Part shown: one piece after another, positions 10,096 to 17,249 of the stretch | Position numbering within the stretch: position 1 is the stretch's first letter | Layout of the letters: each line of letters opens with the position of its first letter | Source of the DNA: Streptomyces scabichelini | GTDB taxonomy: Bacteria; Actinomycetota; Actinomycetes; Streptomycetales; Streptomycetaceae | Reading direction: 5' to 3' | NCBI RefSeq assembly: GCF_011045015.1 | Contig: NZ_JAAKZY010000056.1 | Location: forward strand, 1 to 52,747 | Length of the DNA stretch: 52,747 nt | Translations under genes and position numbers: made by a program | Notes under the pieces: generated by a model | What the model was told of the DNA's origin: nothing | Database searches by the model: none | Seen by the model: the letters and a program-made list of their open reading frames with translations, nothing else

Positions 10096-11015
10096 ACGGC
10101 CTTGTACGCCCCCGCCGCCTTCGCCCCGGCGCCCGGGTCGCCGTCGTCGCGCCCAGCGGCCCGGTGCCCGAGGAGCGGCTCCAGGCCGGGCTCGACATCC
10201 TGCGCGGCTGGGACCTGGAGCCGGTCGCGGCGCCCCATGTCCTCGACCGGCACGGGGAGTTCGGCTACCTCGCCGGTACGGACGCCGACCGCGCCGCCGA
10301 CTTCCAGGCCGCCTGGTGCGATCCGGCCGTGGACGCGGTGCTGTGCGCACGCGGCGGCTACGGGGCGCAGCGCATGGTCGACCTCCTCGACTGGGACGCG
10401 CTGCGGGCCGCCGGACCCAAGGTGTTCCTCGGCTTCAGCGACATCACCGCGTTGCACGAGGCGTTCGCGACACGCATGGGACTCGTGACGCTGCACGGGC
10501 CGATGGTCGCGGGCGTCGACTTCCTGAAGAACGCGCGGGCGCAGGAGCAGCTGCGGGCGACGCTCTTCGAGCCGGAGTCGGTGCGGGTCATCGCGTCCAC
10601 CGGGCGCGCTCTTTCTCCCGGCCTTGCCCGCGGGGTCACCCTGGGCGGCTGCGTCAGCCTGCTCGCCGCCGAGCTGGGGACTCCGTTCGCGCGGACGTCC
10701 GCGCGCGGAGGGCTGCTGATGATCGAGGACGTGGGTGAGGAGGCGTACCGCCTCGACCGGATCCTCACCCAGTTGCTGCGCGCGCGGTGGCTCGCCGGAG
10801 TCGCCGGGATCGCGCTGGGGTCGTGGAAGGACTGCGGGGCGTACGGGGAGGTGCGAGCCGTGCTCGCCGACCGGCTCGGTGGGCTCGGGGTCCCGGTCGT
10901 GGAGGAGTTCGGATTCGGGCACTGCGAAGGGGCGCTGACGATCCCGTTCGGGGTGCGGGGCGAACTGGACGCGGACGCGGGCACGTTGACGCTGGACGGT
11001 CCTGCGCTGGTGTAG
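10092..11015 (+). CDS. S66 family LD-carboxypeptidase
   Basis: Serine peptidase that removes terminal D-Ala from L,D-linked muropeptides, 307 residues, or an S66 relative such as MccF. Nucleophile Ser116 in GFSDIT (Ser115 in the Pseudomonas LdcA), Glu in MIEDVGEE and His in FGFGHCEG form the Ser-Glu-His triad; the RGGYGAQR segment is also typical. GTG 10092 overlaps the previous stop by 4 nt. It closes the M55-M20-S9-S66 run and is the strongest hint that this operon handles peptidoglycan peptides. Confidence 0.9.
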   Translation: MNGLVRPRRLRPGARVAVVAPSGPVPEERLQAGLDILRGWDLEPVAAPHVLDRHGEFGYLAGTDADRAADFQAAWCDPAVDAVLCARGGYGAQRMVDLLDWDALRAAGPKVFLGFSDITALHEAFATRMGLVTLHGPMVAGVDFLKNARAQEQLRATLFEPESVRVIASTGRALSPGLARGVTLGGCVSLLAAELGTPFARTSARGGLLMIEDVGEEAYRLDRILTQLLRARWLAGVAGIALGSWKDCGAYGEVRAVLADRLGGLGVPVVEEFGFGHCEGALTIPFGVRGELDADAGTLTLDGPALV

Positions 11016-11130
11016 CGCGTGTGACGGATGAGGCACATGAAGCATGGGCGAGCGGGCTGCTCATGGCAGTGCGGTCGGCCTGGTCCTGGCTCACCGTGCG
11101 TAACCCCCGCCCGTCGGCCATCCTGGAGGT

Positions 11131-11382
11131 ATGACCCGTAAGACCTCGGCGAGCCGCATCGACGGCGGGCGCAAGAGCGCGGCCAAGGACCTGCTGACTC
11201 CCGGCCGGATCGCCGTCGCCGTGCTGGCCGTCCTCGCGCTGATCTTCGTCTTCCAGAACACCGGCGACACCGAGATCCGCCTGATCGTCCCCGAGGTCAC
11301 GATGCCCCTGTGGCTGTCGCTGCTCGGCACGATGGTGATCGGGGCGCTGTGCGGGGCGTACTTCATGGGGCGACGCCGTTAA
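11131..11382 (+). CDS. Small membrane protein, LapA/DUF1049 type
   Basis: 83 residues with two hydrophobic segments (AVAVLAVLALIFVFQN and SLLGTMVIGALCGAYFMG) and a basic C-terminus GRRR. FVFQNTGDTEIRLIVPEVTMPLWLSLL fits the lipopolysaccharide-assembly A (DUF1049) pattern, which is widespread also in bacteria without LPS; role unknown here. The ATG is preceded by a good ribosome site (ctggaggt). Stands alone between the S66 gene and a GNAT gene. Confidence 0.85.
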   Translation: MTRKTSASRIDGGRKSAAKDLLTPGRIAVAVLAVLALIFVFQNTGDTEIRLIVPEVTMPLWLSLLGTMVIGALCGAYFMGRRR

Positions 11383-11419
11383 GCCCTGCCGGCCTGGTGT
11401 GCGGCGTACCGTAGGTGAG

Positions 11420-11965
11420 GTGCCTGACAACGACGTGTACCTCGCCGAAGGCCCCCGCGTGGGCATACGTCACTACCGTTACGAGGACGGCGCCGAGTTC
11501 ACCGCCCGCGTGCGGGAGAGCAAGGACCTGCATCACCCCTGGCTGTTCCCGCCCACCAGCCCCGCCGCCTACGCCGCGTACGCGCAACGGCTGATCGAGG
11601 ACCCGACGAAAACCGGATTCCTCGTCTGCGAGAAGGACGGCGGCGGCATCGCCGGATTCATCAACATCAACAACATCGTCGAGGGCTCCTTCCTGAACGG
11701 AGCCCTGGGCTACGGCGCCTTCGCGCATGCCGCGGGGCGCGGGCTGATGAGCGAGGGGCTCGACCTGGTCGTGCGGCACGCGTTCGGCAGGCTCGGTCTG
11801 CACCGGCTGGAGATCAACGTCCAGCCGGACAACGCCGCGTCGATCGCGCTCGCCCGCCGCTGTGGCTTCCGGCTCGAAGGCTTCTCGCCGGACTTCCTCT
11901 TCATCGACGGCGCCTGGCGGGACCACGAACGCTGGGCCGTCACCGCGGAGACGCTCCGCTGGTAG
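11420..11965 (+). CDS. GNAT family N-acetyltransferase (RimJ/RimL type)
   Basis: Acetyl-CoA-dependent acetyltransferase of about 181 residues resembling ribosomal-protein Ser/Ala acetyltransferases. Acetyl-CoA-binding region LGYGAFAHAAGRGLMSEGLDLV, then the LGLHRLEINVQPDNAASIALARRCGF motif typical of RimJ/L. GTG 11420 is preferred because a purine-rich taggtgag precedes it; an in-frame GTG at 11399 would add seven residues. The C-terminal codons and stop (acgctccgctggtag) coincide with the 5' arm of the downstream 3' repeat element. Confidence 0.88.
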   Translation: MPDNDVYLAEGPRVGIRHYRYEDGAEFTARVRESKDLHHPWLFPPTSPAAYAAYAQRLIEDPTKTGFLVCEKDGGGIAGFININNIVEGSFLNGALGYGAFAHAAGRGLMSEGLDLVVRHAFGRLGLHRLEINVQPDNAASIALARRCGFRLEGFSPDFLFIDGAWRDHERWAVTAETLRW

Positions 11966-12057
11966 GGCGGTTCGAAGCTGCGGGTTCGTTGTGGCTGATC
12001 GCGCCCACGCGGCGGAGCCGCATATTGATACAGCCCCGCGCCCCTACGGGGCGCTCC
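11953..12057 (+). repeat. 3' hairpin repeat, copy a
   Basis: Long-form copy reading 5' to 3' on the plus strand: cgctccgct overlapping the GNAT stop, ggttcgaagctgcgggttcg, gtggctgatcgcgcc, the small hairpin gcggcggagccgc and the terminal hairpin GCGCCCC-tac-GGGGCGC at 12038-12054. About 30 bases (ggttcgaagctgc onward) match copy e exactly. Probably a terminator or RNA 3'-end element of the GNAT gene. Confidence 0.85.
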
Positions 12058-12122
12058 TTGTGTGAACCCCGCGGCCCATGGGAACCCGGGTGATCCCGCA
12101 CGTCGGGAAGGAGGCGGATCCC

Positions 12123-12527
12123 ATGAACACCAGGCCGCACGATCCCGGGGCCGACCCCGAGGACGAGGGCATCCCGGACCTGCAGGACGGCACACCCGAG
12201 CAGCAGGAGTCCAGCGATCCGCAGCAGCTGCCCGTGGCCGGGGACGAGCCGACGATCGCAGAGGAGCGCGACACCACCTCCAACGAGGCGATCCAGCGCG
12301 AAACGCTCGACGAGCGGCTCGCGGACGAGGAGCCCGAGGTCGATGCCGAGGGCGAACCGGGGCCGCCCGAGGAGCAGGCCGGACTGCTCTACGACGAGCC
12401 GGACCCCGATCTGCCGCGCAACCAGGACGTGTACGCACAGGAGGGCGCGACCCGGGGGCTCTCGGCCGAGGAGGACGCGGTGCGGATCAGGGACGAGGAG
12501 GACTTCGGGGAGGACGAGCTGACGTGA
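12123..12527 (+). CDS. Acidic hydrophilic protein, DUF5709-like
   Basis: 134 residues, very rich in Glu and Asp, without membrane segments or Cys, and probably disordered. The segment RETLDERLADEEPE resembles DUF5709 proteins common in Streptomyces; function unknown. ATG 12123 follows a strong ribosome site (gggaaggagg); an upstream in-frame ATG at 12078 is less likely. The stop-codon sequence CTGACGTGAGG is repeated just downstream. Confidence 0.75.
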   Translation: MNTRPHDPGADPEDEGIPDLQDGTPEQQESSDPQQLPVAGDEPTIAEERDTTSNEAIQRETLDERLADEEPEVDAEGEPGPPEEQAGLLYDEPDPDLPRNQDVYAQEGATRGLSAEEDAVRIRDEEDFGEDELT

Positions 12528-12574
12528 GGCGAACTGACGTGAGGACGATGTGATGTGAGGACGGACTGACGCGA
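12519..12574 (+). repeat. Stop-codon repeats after the DUF5709-like gene
   Basis: CTGACGTGAGG at 12519-12529 contains the TGA stop; an identical copy is at 12534-12544, with degenerate copies at 12552-12560 and 12565-12574. The second TGA is 15 nt downstream and in frame. Confidence 0.85.
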
Positions 12575-12590
12575 GTGGTCCGGGGGCGGA

Positions 12591-12944
12591 CTATTCGGTC
12601 GCGCCCCGGTCCGCGTACTCGTACACCGTGCCGTCCGGGTGCAGCGCGATCAGGTTGCGTCCGGCCGGCGTGGCCACGGGCCCGGCGAGGACCTGTGCGC
12701 CCGAGTCGATGAGCACCTGACGGGCTTCGTCGACGTCCTTCACGGCGATCGTCGCCGCGACCTTACGGAGCACCTCCAACTCGGCCGCCGGTCCGCTCAT
12801 CAGCAGGAAGCAGCCGACCGCGGCGACCGACACGCCGCCGCGCTCGAAGCGGTGCGCTCTGCCGCCCGCCAGCTTCTCGTAGAAGGGGACCGTAGCGTCC
12901 AGGTCGTCGACGCAGATGCGCAGCGTGGCTCCCAGAATCTCCAT
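12591..12944 (-). CDS. VOC/glyoxalase family protein
   Basis: Single-module vicinal-oxygen-chelate protein, 117 residues from ATG (MEILGATLRICVDDLDATVPFYEKL). Two beta-alpha-beta-beta-beta halves are recognisable and the last strand ends IALHPDGTVYEYAD. Members include metal-dependent dioxygenases, lyases and antibiotic-binding proteins; the metal ligands are not clear enough to choose. A GTG two codons upstream (12950) could also serve as start. Confidence 0.8.
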   Translation of the reverse strand: MEILGATLRICVDDLDATVPFYEKLAGGRAHRFERGGVSVAAVGCFLLMSGPAAELEVLRKVAATIAVKDVDEARQVLIDSGAQVLAGPVATPAGRNLIALHPDGTVYEYADRGATE

Positions 12945-13093
12945 GCGCACGAGCCTAGTTGGGGCAGGCCGGAAACGAGATCGTTTCGGCCGGATCCTTG
13001 CCCCCGCCTCCTCTTCGTACACCGGCCGTGGCCGGCCTCGTACGGCAGCCGCAGTCGGCGTTACGCGCGCGGCGGCGCGGGTACCCGGCCGCC

Positions 13094-13618
13094 ATGGACC
13101 GCATGGATCACCTGGAACACCTGGACAAGAACCTGGTCGACGAGCTGGCACAGGTGGCCCGTGACGCCGTACGCGACGAACTGCGCGAGCAGACCCGCAA
13201 ACAGCGCCGCGCCGCCGCCCTGTACGCAGCGTCCGGCGCCGTCGCCCTCTACGCCGGCGCAGCCCTGGCCCTCACCCTTGGGCTGCTGCTCGCGCTCGGC
13301 CTGCCCGACTGGGCGGCCGCACTGATCACCGCCGCCGTGCTGGGCGCGGTGGCGTACGTGCTGCGGGGAGCGGCGCGGCCCTCGGCGTCCCGGCCCACCC
13401 CGGAGCGGGCCGCCGAGGAGACCCACGGTGAGCGTGGCGTCGTCGGCGGTACACCGTCCGGGAAGGTCCCCGGACCTACGATCCCGCCGGTGCCGCCCGT
13501 CGCGCCCGGCGGCGTGGGCGGGTCGGCAGGGGTGCCCGGTGCACCCGGCGCGGGTGCGCCCGGGGCGCCGGGCGGCGGTCCGGCGGATCCCGGGTCGCCG
13601 GACGACCCGGCGAGGTGA
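13094..13618 (+). CDS. Putative Actinobacterial Holin-X family membrane protein
   Basis: 174 residues. The N-terminal amphipathic region ELAQVARDAVRDELREQTRKQ is followed by two transmembrane segments (about 50-70 and 76-95), then a Pro/Gly-rich disordered tail of about 75 residues. This matches the Holin-X/holin superfamily III pattern, a housekeeping membrane family despite the name; no phage genes are nearby. ATG 13094. The next gene starts 3 nt after its stop, suggesting co-transcription with the SDR. Confidence 0.75.
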   Translation: MDRMDHLEHLDKNLVDELAQVARDAVRDELREQTRKQRRAAALYAASGAVALYAGAALALTLGLLLALGLPDWAAALITAAVLGAVAYVLRGAARPSASRPTPERAAEETHGERGVVGGTPSGKVPGPTIPPVPPVAPGGVGGSAGVPGAPGAGAPGAPGGGPADPGSPDDPAR

Positions 13619-13621
13619 GCC

Positions 13622-14635
13622 GTGTCGCGCCGCAGGGCCGTCGTGGTGACCGGGGCCAGCGGCGGCGTGGGCCGGGCCACGGCCCGGGCCTTCGCCGCCC
13701 GTGGCGACCGGGTGGCCCTGCTCGCCCGGGGCCGCGACGGACTGGCCGCGGCGGCGGACGAAGTGACACGGGCCGGGGGTGAGGCGCTCGTCGTCTCCGT
13801 CGACGTGGCCGACGCCAAGGCCGTAGAGGACGCCGCCCAGCAGGTGATCGACGCCTTCGGGCAGATCGACGTCTGGGTCAACAACGCCTTCGCCGGGGTC
13901 TACGCGCCGTTCACCGAGACCACCCCGGACGAGTTCCGCCGGGTGACCGAAGTGACGTACCTGGGCTATGTGTTCGGCACTCGGGCCGCGCTGCGGTACA
14001 TGCTGCCGCGGGACCGGGGCGCGATCGTGCAGGTCGGTTCGGCGCTCGCGTACCGGGGGATTCCGCTGCAGTCCGCGTACTGCGGGGCCAAGCACGCCAT
14101 TCAGGGCTTCAACGAGTCGTTGCGCTGCGAGCTGCTGCACGACGGCTCGCGGGTGCGGACGACGATGGTGCAGCTGCCCGCGGTCAACACCCCTCAGTTC
14201 GACTGGGTGTTGAGCCGTATGCCGGGCCGGGTCCGTCCCGTCGCGCCCATCTACCAGCCGGAGGTCGCCGCCCGGGCCATCGTGCACGCGGCCGCGCATC
14301 CGCGACGCCGCGAGTACTGGGTGGGCGGCTCCACGGCCGCCACGCTGCTGGCCAACGCCGTCGCCCCCGGTCTCCTCGACCGCTATCTGGCCCGCACGGC
14401 GTTCGACGCCCAGCACGAGGAGGGCCGGCACGACACCTACGGCAACCTGTGGTCCCCGGCCGACGGGCCGCACGGCCGCGACTTCGGTGCGCACGGTCGC
14501 TTCGACAGCGAGGCGCTGCCGGGCAGTTCGCAGGAGTGGGTGTCCCGGAACCGGGGGCGGATGGGCGCCGTGGCGCTGGCCGCTGGTGGGACGATTGCGC
14601 TTGCCGCGAGGGCGCTCCGCTCGGAAAGGCGGTAA
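13622..14635 (+). CDS. SDR family oxidoreductase
   Basis: NAD(P)-dependent short-chain dehydrogenase, 337 residues, with a C-terminal extension beyond the classical 250. Cofactor motif TGASGGVG at 10-17, NNA in WVNNAFAG, catalytic Ser in VGSALAYRG and Tyr-x3-Lys in YCGAKHAIQGF. The C-terminal hydrophobic stretch GRMGAVALAAGGTIALAARAL may contact the membrane. GTG 13622 is 3 nt after the Holin-X stop. The last codons contain gcgctccgct, the 5' arm of the 3' repeat family, and GGTAAGGGCGGT around the stop is duplicated. Confidence 0.9.
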   Translation: MSRRRAVVVTGASGGVGRATARAFAARGDRVALLARGRDGLAAAADEVTRAGGEALVVSVDVADAKAVEDAAQQVIDAFGQIDVWVNNAFAGVYAPFTETTPDEFRRVTEVTYLGYVFGTRAALRYMLPRDRGAIVQVGSALAYRGIPLQSAYCGAKHAIQGFNESLRCELLHDGSRVRTTMVQLPAVNTPQFDWVLSRMPGRVRPVAPIYQPEVAARAIVHAAAHPRRREYWVGGSTAATLLANAVAPGLLDRYLARTAFDAQHEEGRHDTYGNLWSPADGPHGRDFGAHGRFDSEALPGSSQEWVSRNRGRMGAVALAAGGTIALAARALRSERR

Positions 14636-14656
14636 GGGCGGTGGGGTAAGGGCGGT
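14631..14656 (+). repeat. Stop-codon repeat after the SDR gene
   Basis: GGTAAGGGCGGT occurs at 14631-14642 (containing the TAA stop) and again at 14645-14656, a 12-bp direct repeat separated by 2 nt. Confidence 0.9.
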
Positions 14657-14663
14657 CCGGAAT

Positions 14664-14780
14664 CCGCGGGCCGTCTTGGGCTGGTCGCGCAGTTCCCCGC
14701 GCCCCTGACGGGGCGACGGGGCGCTGGTCGCGCAGTTCCCCGCGCCCCTTACGGGGCGCCCCGTCACGGGGCGCGGTTCC
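14664..14780 (+). repeat. 3' hairpin repeat, copy b (short form, doubled)
   Basis: Between convergent genes. Two tandem copies of the short form (ctggtcgcgcagttccccgc followed by gcccc...ggggc) at about 14679-14714 and 14723-14758, then a further ccccgtcacggggcgcgg. Lacks the gcggcggagccgc module of the long form. Likely terminates the SDR transcript and possibly that of the enolase-superfamily gene from the other side. Confidence 0.8.
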
Positions 14781-14784
14781 CTTC

Positions 14785-15888
14785 CTACGCCACCCGGAAC
14801 TCCTCCACCTCCTCCGTCCGTAGCGTCAAGCCGTGGCCGACGCCGCCGTCCGGGTGGACCGCGCCGCCCGTGGGGTCCAGGGCGCCGTCGAAGAACATCG
14901 ACTCGATGCGGACGTGGTCGTGGAACCACTCGATGTGGCGGAGGTTGGGGACGGCCGCTGCGACCGCGGCGTGGGCGTGCGGGGCGCAGTGGGAGGAGAT
15001 CTCCAGGCCGTGGGACTGGGCGAGGGCGGCGGCCCGGAGGAACTCGGTGAGACCGCCGCAGCGCGTGGCGTCGACCTGGAGGCAGTCGACCGCGCCGGCC
15101 GCGATCATGCGGGCGAAGTACGGGAGGTCGTAGCCGTACTCGCCCGCCGCGACGTCGCAGACCAGCGCGTCGCGGACGAGCCGCAGACCCGTCAGGTCGT
15201 CCGAGGACACCGGTTCCTCGAACCAGCCGACCCCGTACTCGGCTAGCGCGCCCCCGACGCGTACCGCCTGCTTGCGCGTGTAGGCGCCGTTCGCGTCGAC
15301 GTACAGCTCGGTCTCCGGGCCGATGACCTCTCGCGCGGTATGGACGCGCGCGAGGTCGCGGGTGACCGCCCGCCCCCAGCTCTCGCCGATCTTGATCTTG
15401 ACGCGGGGGATGTGCTGACCGTGCACCCAGCCGTTCAGCTCGGCCGCCAGATGCGTGTCGTGGTACGTCGTGAAGCCTCCGCTGCCGTACACGGGCACGG
15501 CCTCGCGGGCGGCGCCGAGGAGGCGTACGAGGGGGAGTTCGAGGAGGCGGGCCTTGAGGTCCCACAGCGCGATGTCGAGCGCGGAGATGGCGCAGGCCGC
15601 CACGCCCGGACGGCCCGCGTTGCGCACCGTGCGGCACATGGTGTCGTGCGCGGCCGGGATGTCGAAGGCGTCGCATCCGGTGACGACCGGCGCGAGCTGC
15701 TCGCGCAGCAGGTCCCCGACGGCGGCAGGGCCGTAGGTCCAGCCGGTGCCGGTCGCGTCGCCCGCGGCCACCTCGACGATCACGATCGTCGTGGTGTCCC
15801 AGGCGAGCGTGCCGTCCGCCTCTGGCGCGTCGGTCGGAACGGTGTACGTGGACACGACGGGCGGCTGGATATCCAGCTTGAGATTCAC
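14785..15888 (-). CDS. Enolase superfamily enzyme (mandelate racemase/muconate lactonizing type)
   Basis: Mg-dependent (beta/alpha)8 enzyme, 367 residues. Catalytic signs: KIKIGESWG (the Lys-x-Lys acid/base of mandelate racemase-like members), metal ligands in LYVDANGAY (Asp), WFEEPV (Glu) and a third acidic residue in GEYGYD, then DCLQVDATRCGG and SSHCAPH. Likely a sugar-acid dehydratase or cycloisomerase; substrate not assignable. The GTG at 15888 is chosen from the domain start NLKLDIQPPVVSTY; the open frame upstream runs into repeat copy c and is not coding. Confidence 0.85.
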   Translation of the reverse strand: MNLKLDIQPPVVSTYTVPTDAPEADGTLAWDTTTIVIVEVAAGDATGTGWTYGPAAVGDLLREQLAPVVTGCDAFDIPAAHDTMCRTVRNAGRPGVAACAISALDIALWDLKARLLELPLVRLLGAAREAVPVYGSGGFTTYHDTHLAAELNGWVHGQHIPRVKIKIGESWGRAVTRDLARVHTAREVIGPETELYVDANGAYTRKQAVRVGGALAEYGVGWFEEPVSSDDLTGLRLVRDALVCDVAAGEYGYDLPYFARMIAAGAVDCLQVDATRCGGLTEFLRAAALAQSHGLEISSHCAPHAHAAVAAAVPNLRHIEWFHDHVRIESMFFDGALDPTGGAVHPDGGVGHGLTLRTEEVEEFRVA

Positions 15889-15915
15889 CGGACACCTAAC
15901 CCGACTTGCCGAGGT

Positions 15916-16023
15916 CCGCGCCCCTTCAGGGGCGCGGGGCTGTGACATATGCGGCTCCGCCGCGTGGGCGCGACCAGCCACAACGGACCCGCAGACTCGA
16001 ACCGCACGTCCAGCGGAGCGCTC
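15916..16023 (-). repeat. 3' hairpin repeat, copy c
   Basis: Long-form copy on the minus strand, downstream of the LLM gene. Reading that strand: gagcgctccgctgg, gtgcggttcgag, ctgcgggtccgttgtggctg, gtcgcgcccacgcggcgg, then the terminal hairpin with 9-bp arms CCGCGCCCC/GGGGCGCGG at 15916-15937 and a 4-nt loop. It separates the LLM gene from the enolase-superfamily gene. Confidence 0.88.
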
Positions 16024-16102
16024 GACTCGGTCCAGACGGCCGGGAGAGGAGAAACCGTCTGGACCGAGAGCCTCGACAAACCATCGAGCCGGTGGACCGG
16101 CA

Positions 16103-17068
16103 TCAGCGGACCCCCTGCTGGAGCTGGGGCAGCACCTTGGTGCGGTAGAAGTCGAAGAAACCGCGCTGGTCGGGGCCGATCTGGTTGACGTAGATCCGGT
16201 CGAAACCGGCCTCCGCGAACGCGTTCAGGGCGCCGACGTGTTCGTCCACGTCGTCCCCGCACACCACGTTCTGGCTCACCATGTCCTCGGTGATCAGGGG
16301 CTCCAGTTGCTCGAAGTGCCGCGGCGAGGGCAGTACCTGGCCCATCTCGCCTGGCAGCAGCTGGTTGGACCAGAGCCGGTGGACGGTGCGTACGCACTCG
16401 TCGCGGTCCTGGCCGTAACAGACCTTCGTGCCGCCGCTGACCGGCTTGCCGCCTCCGCCGCCCTTGCGGAACTGCTCCACCATCGACTCCTCCGGCATCA
16501 TCGTGATGTAGCCGTCGCCGACGCGGGCTGCGAGCGCGGTCGCCTGCGGTCCGAAGCCCGAGATGTCGATCGGGACGGGCTCGTCGGGGACCGTGTAGAG
16601 GCGGGCGTTCTGGACCGTGTAATGGGGCCCGGAGTGGTTGATCTCGTCGCCGGTGAAGAGCTGGCGCATCACCTGGATCGACTCCTCCAGCATCTCCAGG
16701 CGGACGTGCGCGGGCGGCCAGGCGTCACCGAGGATGTGCTCGTTCAGGGCCTCGCCGCTGCCGACGCCGAGCCGGAAGTGGCCGTTCGTCATCACCGCGC
16801 TGGTCGCCGCGGCCTGCGCCACCACCGCCGGGTGCATCCGTATGGTCGGGCAGGTGACCGCCGTGCCGATCGGGAGGGACACGGCCTCGGAGAGCGCGCC
16901 GATCACGGACCACACGAAGGGGCTCTGGCCCTGTGCGTCGTTCCACGGGTGGTAGTGGTCCGAGATCCACAGTGACTGGAAACCGGCCTGCTCGGCCATC
17001 CTCGCCTGTTCGATCAGATCGCTGGGACCGAACTCCTCGGTCGACAGGAAACAGCCGTACTCGACCAT
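16103..17068 (-). CDS. LLM class F420-dependent oxidoreductase
   Basis: Coenzyme F420-dependent luciferase-like (TIM-barrel) dehydrogenase of 321 residues, similar in layout to F420-dependent glucose-6-phosphate dehydrogenases. N-terminus VEYGCFLSTEEFGPSDLIEQARMAEQAGF, then LWISDHYHPW and GSGEALNEHILGDAWP, typical of this group. ATG 17068 has a strong ribosome site on its strand (ggaggtgcccgcc). Substrate unknown. Confidence 0.9.
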   Translation of the reverse strand: MVEYGCFLSTEEFGPSDLIEQARMAEQAGFQSLWISDHYHPWNDAQGQSPFVWSVIGALSEAVSLPIGTAVTCPTIRMHPAVVAQAAATSAVMTNGHFRLGVGSGEALNEHILGDAWPPAHVRLEMLEESIQVMRQLFTGDEINHSGPHYTVQNARLYTVPDEPVPIDISGFGPQATALAARVGDGYITMMPEESMVEQFRKGGGGGKPVSGGTKVCYGQDRDECVRTVHRLWSNQLLPGEMGQVLPSPRHFEQLEPLITEDMVSQNVVCGDDVDEHVGALNAFAEAGFDRIYVNQIGPDQRGFFDFYRTKVLPQLQQGVR

Positions 17069-17091
17069 GGCGGGCACCTCCGCGACGGGGC

Positions 17092-17115
17092 GGTTCGAGG
17101 TCCTGGTCCGGGTAT
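17092..17115 (+). promoter_or_regulatory. SigB-type promoter candidate for the flavoprotein-transketolase pair
   Basis: GGTT (17092-17095), 14-nt spacer, GGGTAT (17110-17115), fitting the published Streptomyces SigB pattern GNNT-N14-16-GGGTA[C/T]. It lies 135 nt before the flavoprotein start and inside the 5' region of the divergent LLM transcript. Confidence 0.45.
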
Positions 17116-17249
17116 CCCCGGGGTCCGGCGCGAAACGCCGCTGTCCAGGGCGGGCGGCGGTCGCCACTGCCCGGGTGCGGGCGACGTTTGGGTGCCCGGG
17201 CCGGGGGGACGCGGAAAGCCCGTACGAGCGACCCCGCCGGAGGCGAACC

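Noticed and set aside
13065..13084. SigB-type promoter before the Holin-X gene (GGGTAC at 13079)
   Set aside because: The only GNNT gives a 17-nt spacer, outside the pattern, and the box lies just 10 nt from the start codon.
13094..13618. Holin as a sign of prophage
   Set aside because: Holin-X proteins are chromosomal in actinobacteria and no capsid, tail, lysin, integrase or att-like sequence is nearby.
13061..15895. Long open minus-strand frame spanning the SDR and enolase-superfamily genes
   Set aside because: Composition is Arg/Gly/His-rich, and it covers two well-supported genes in other frames plus a repeat element.
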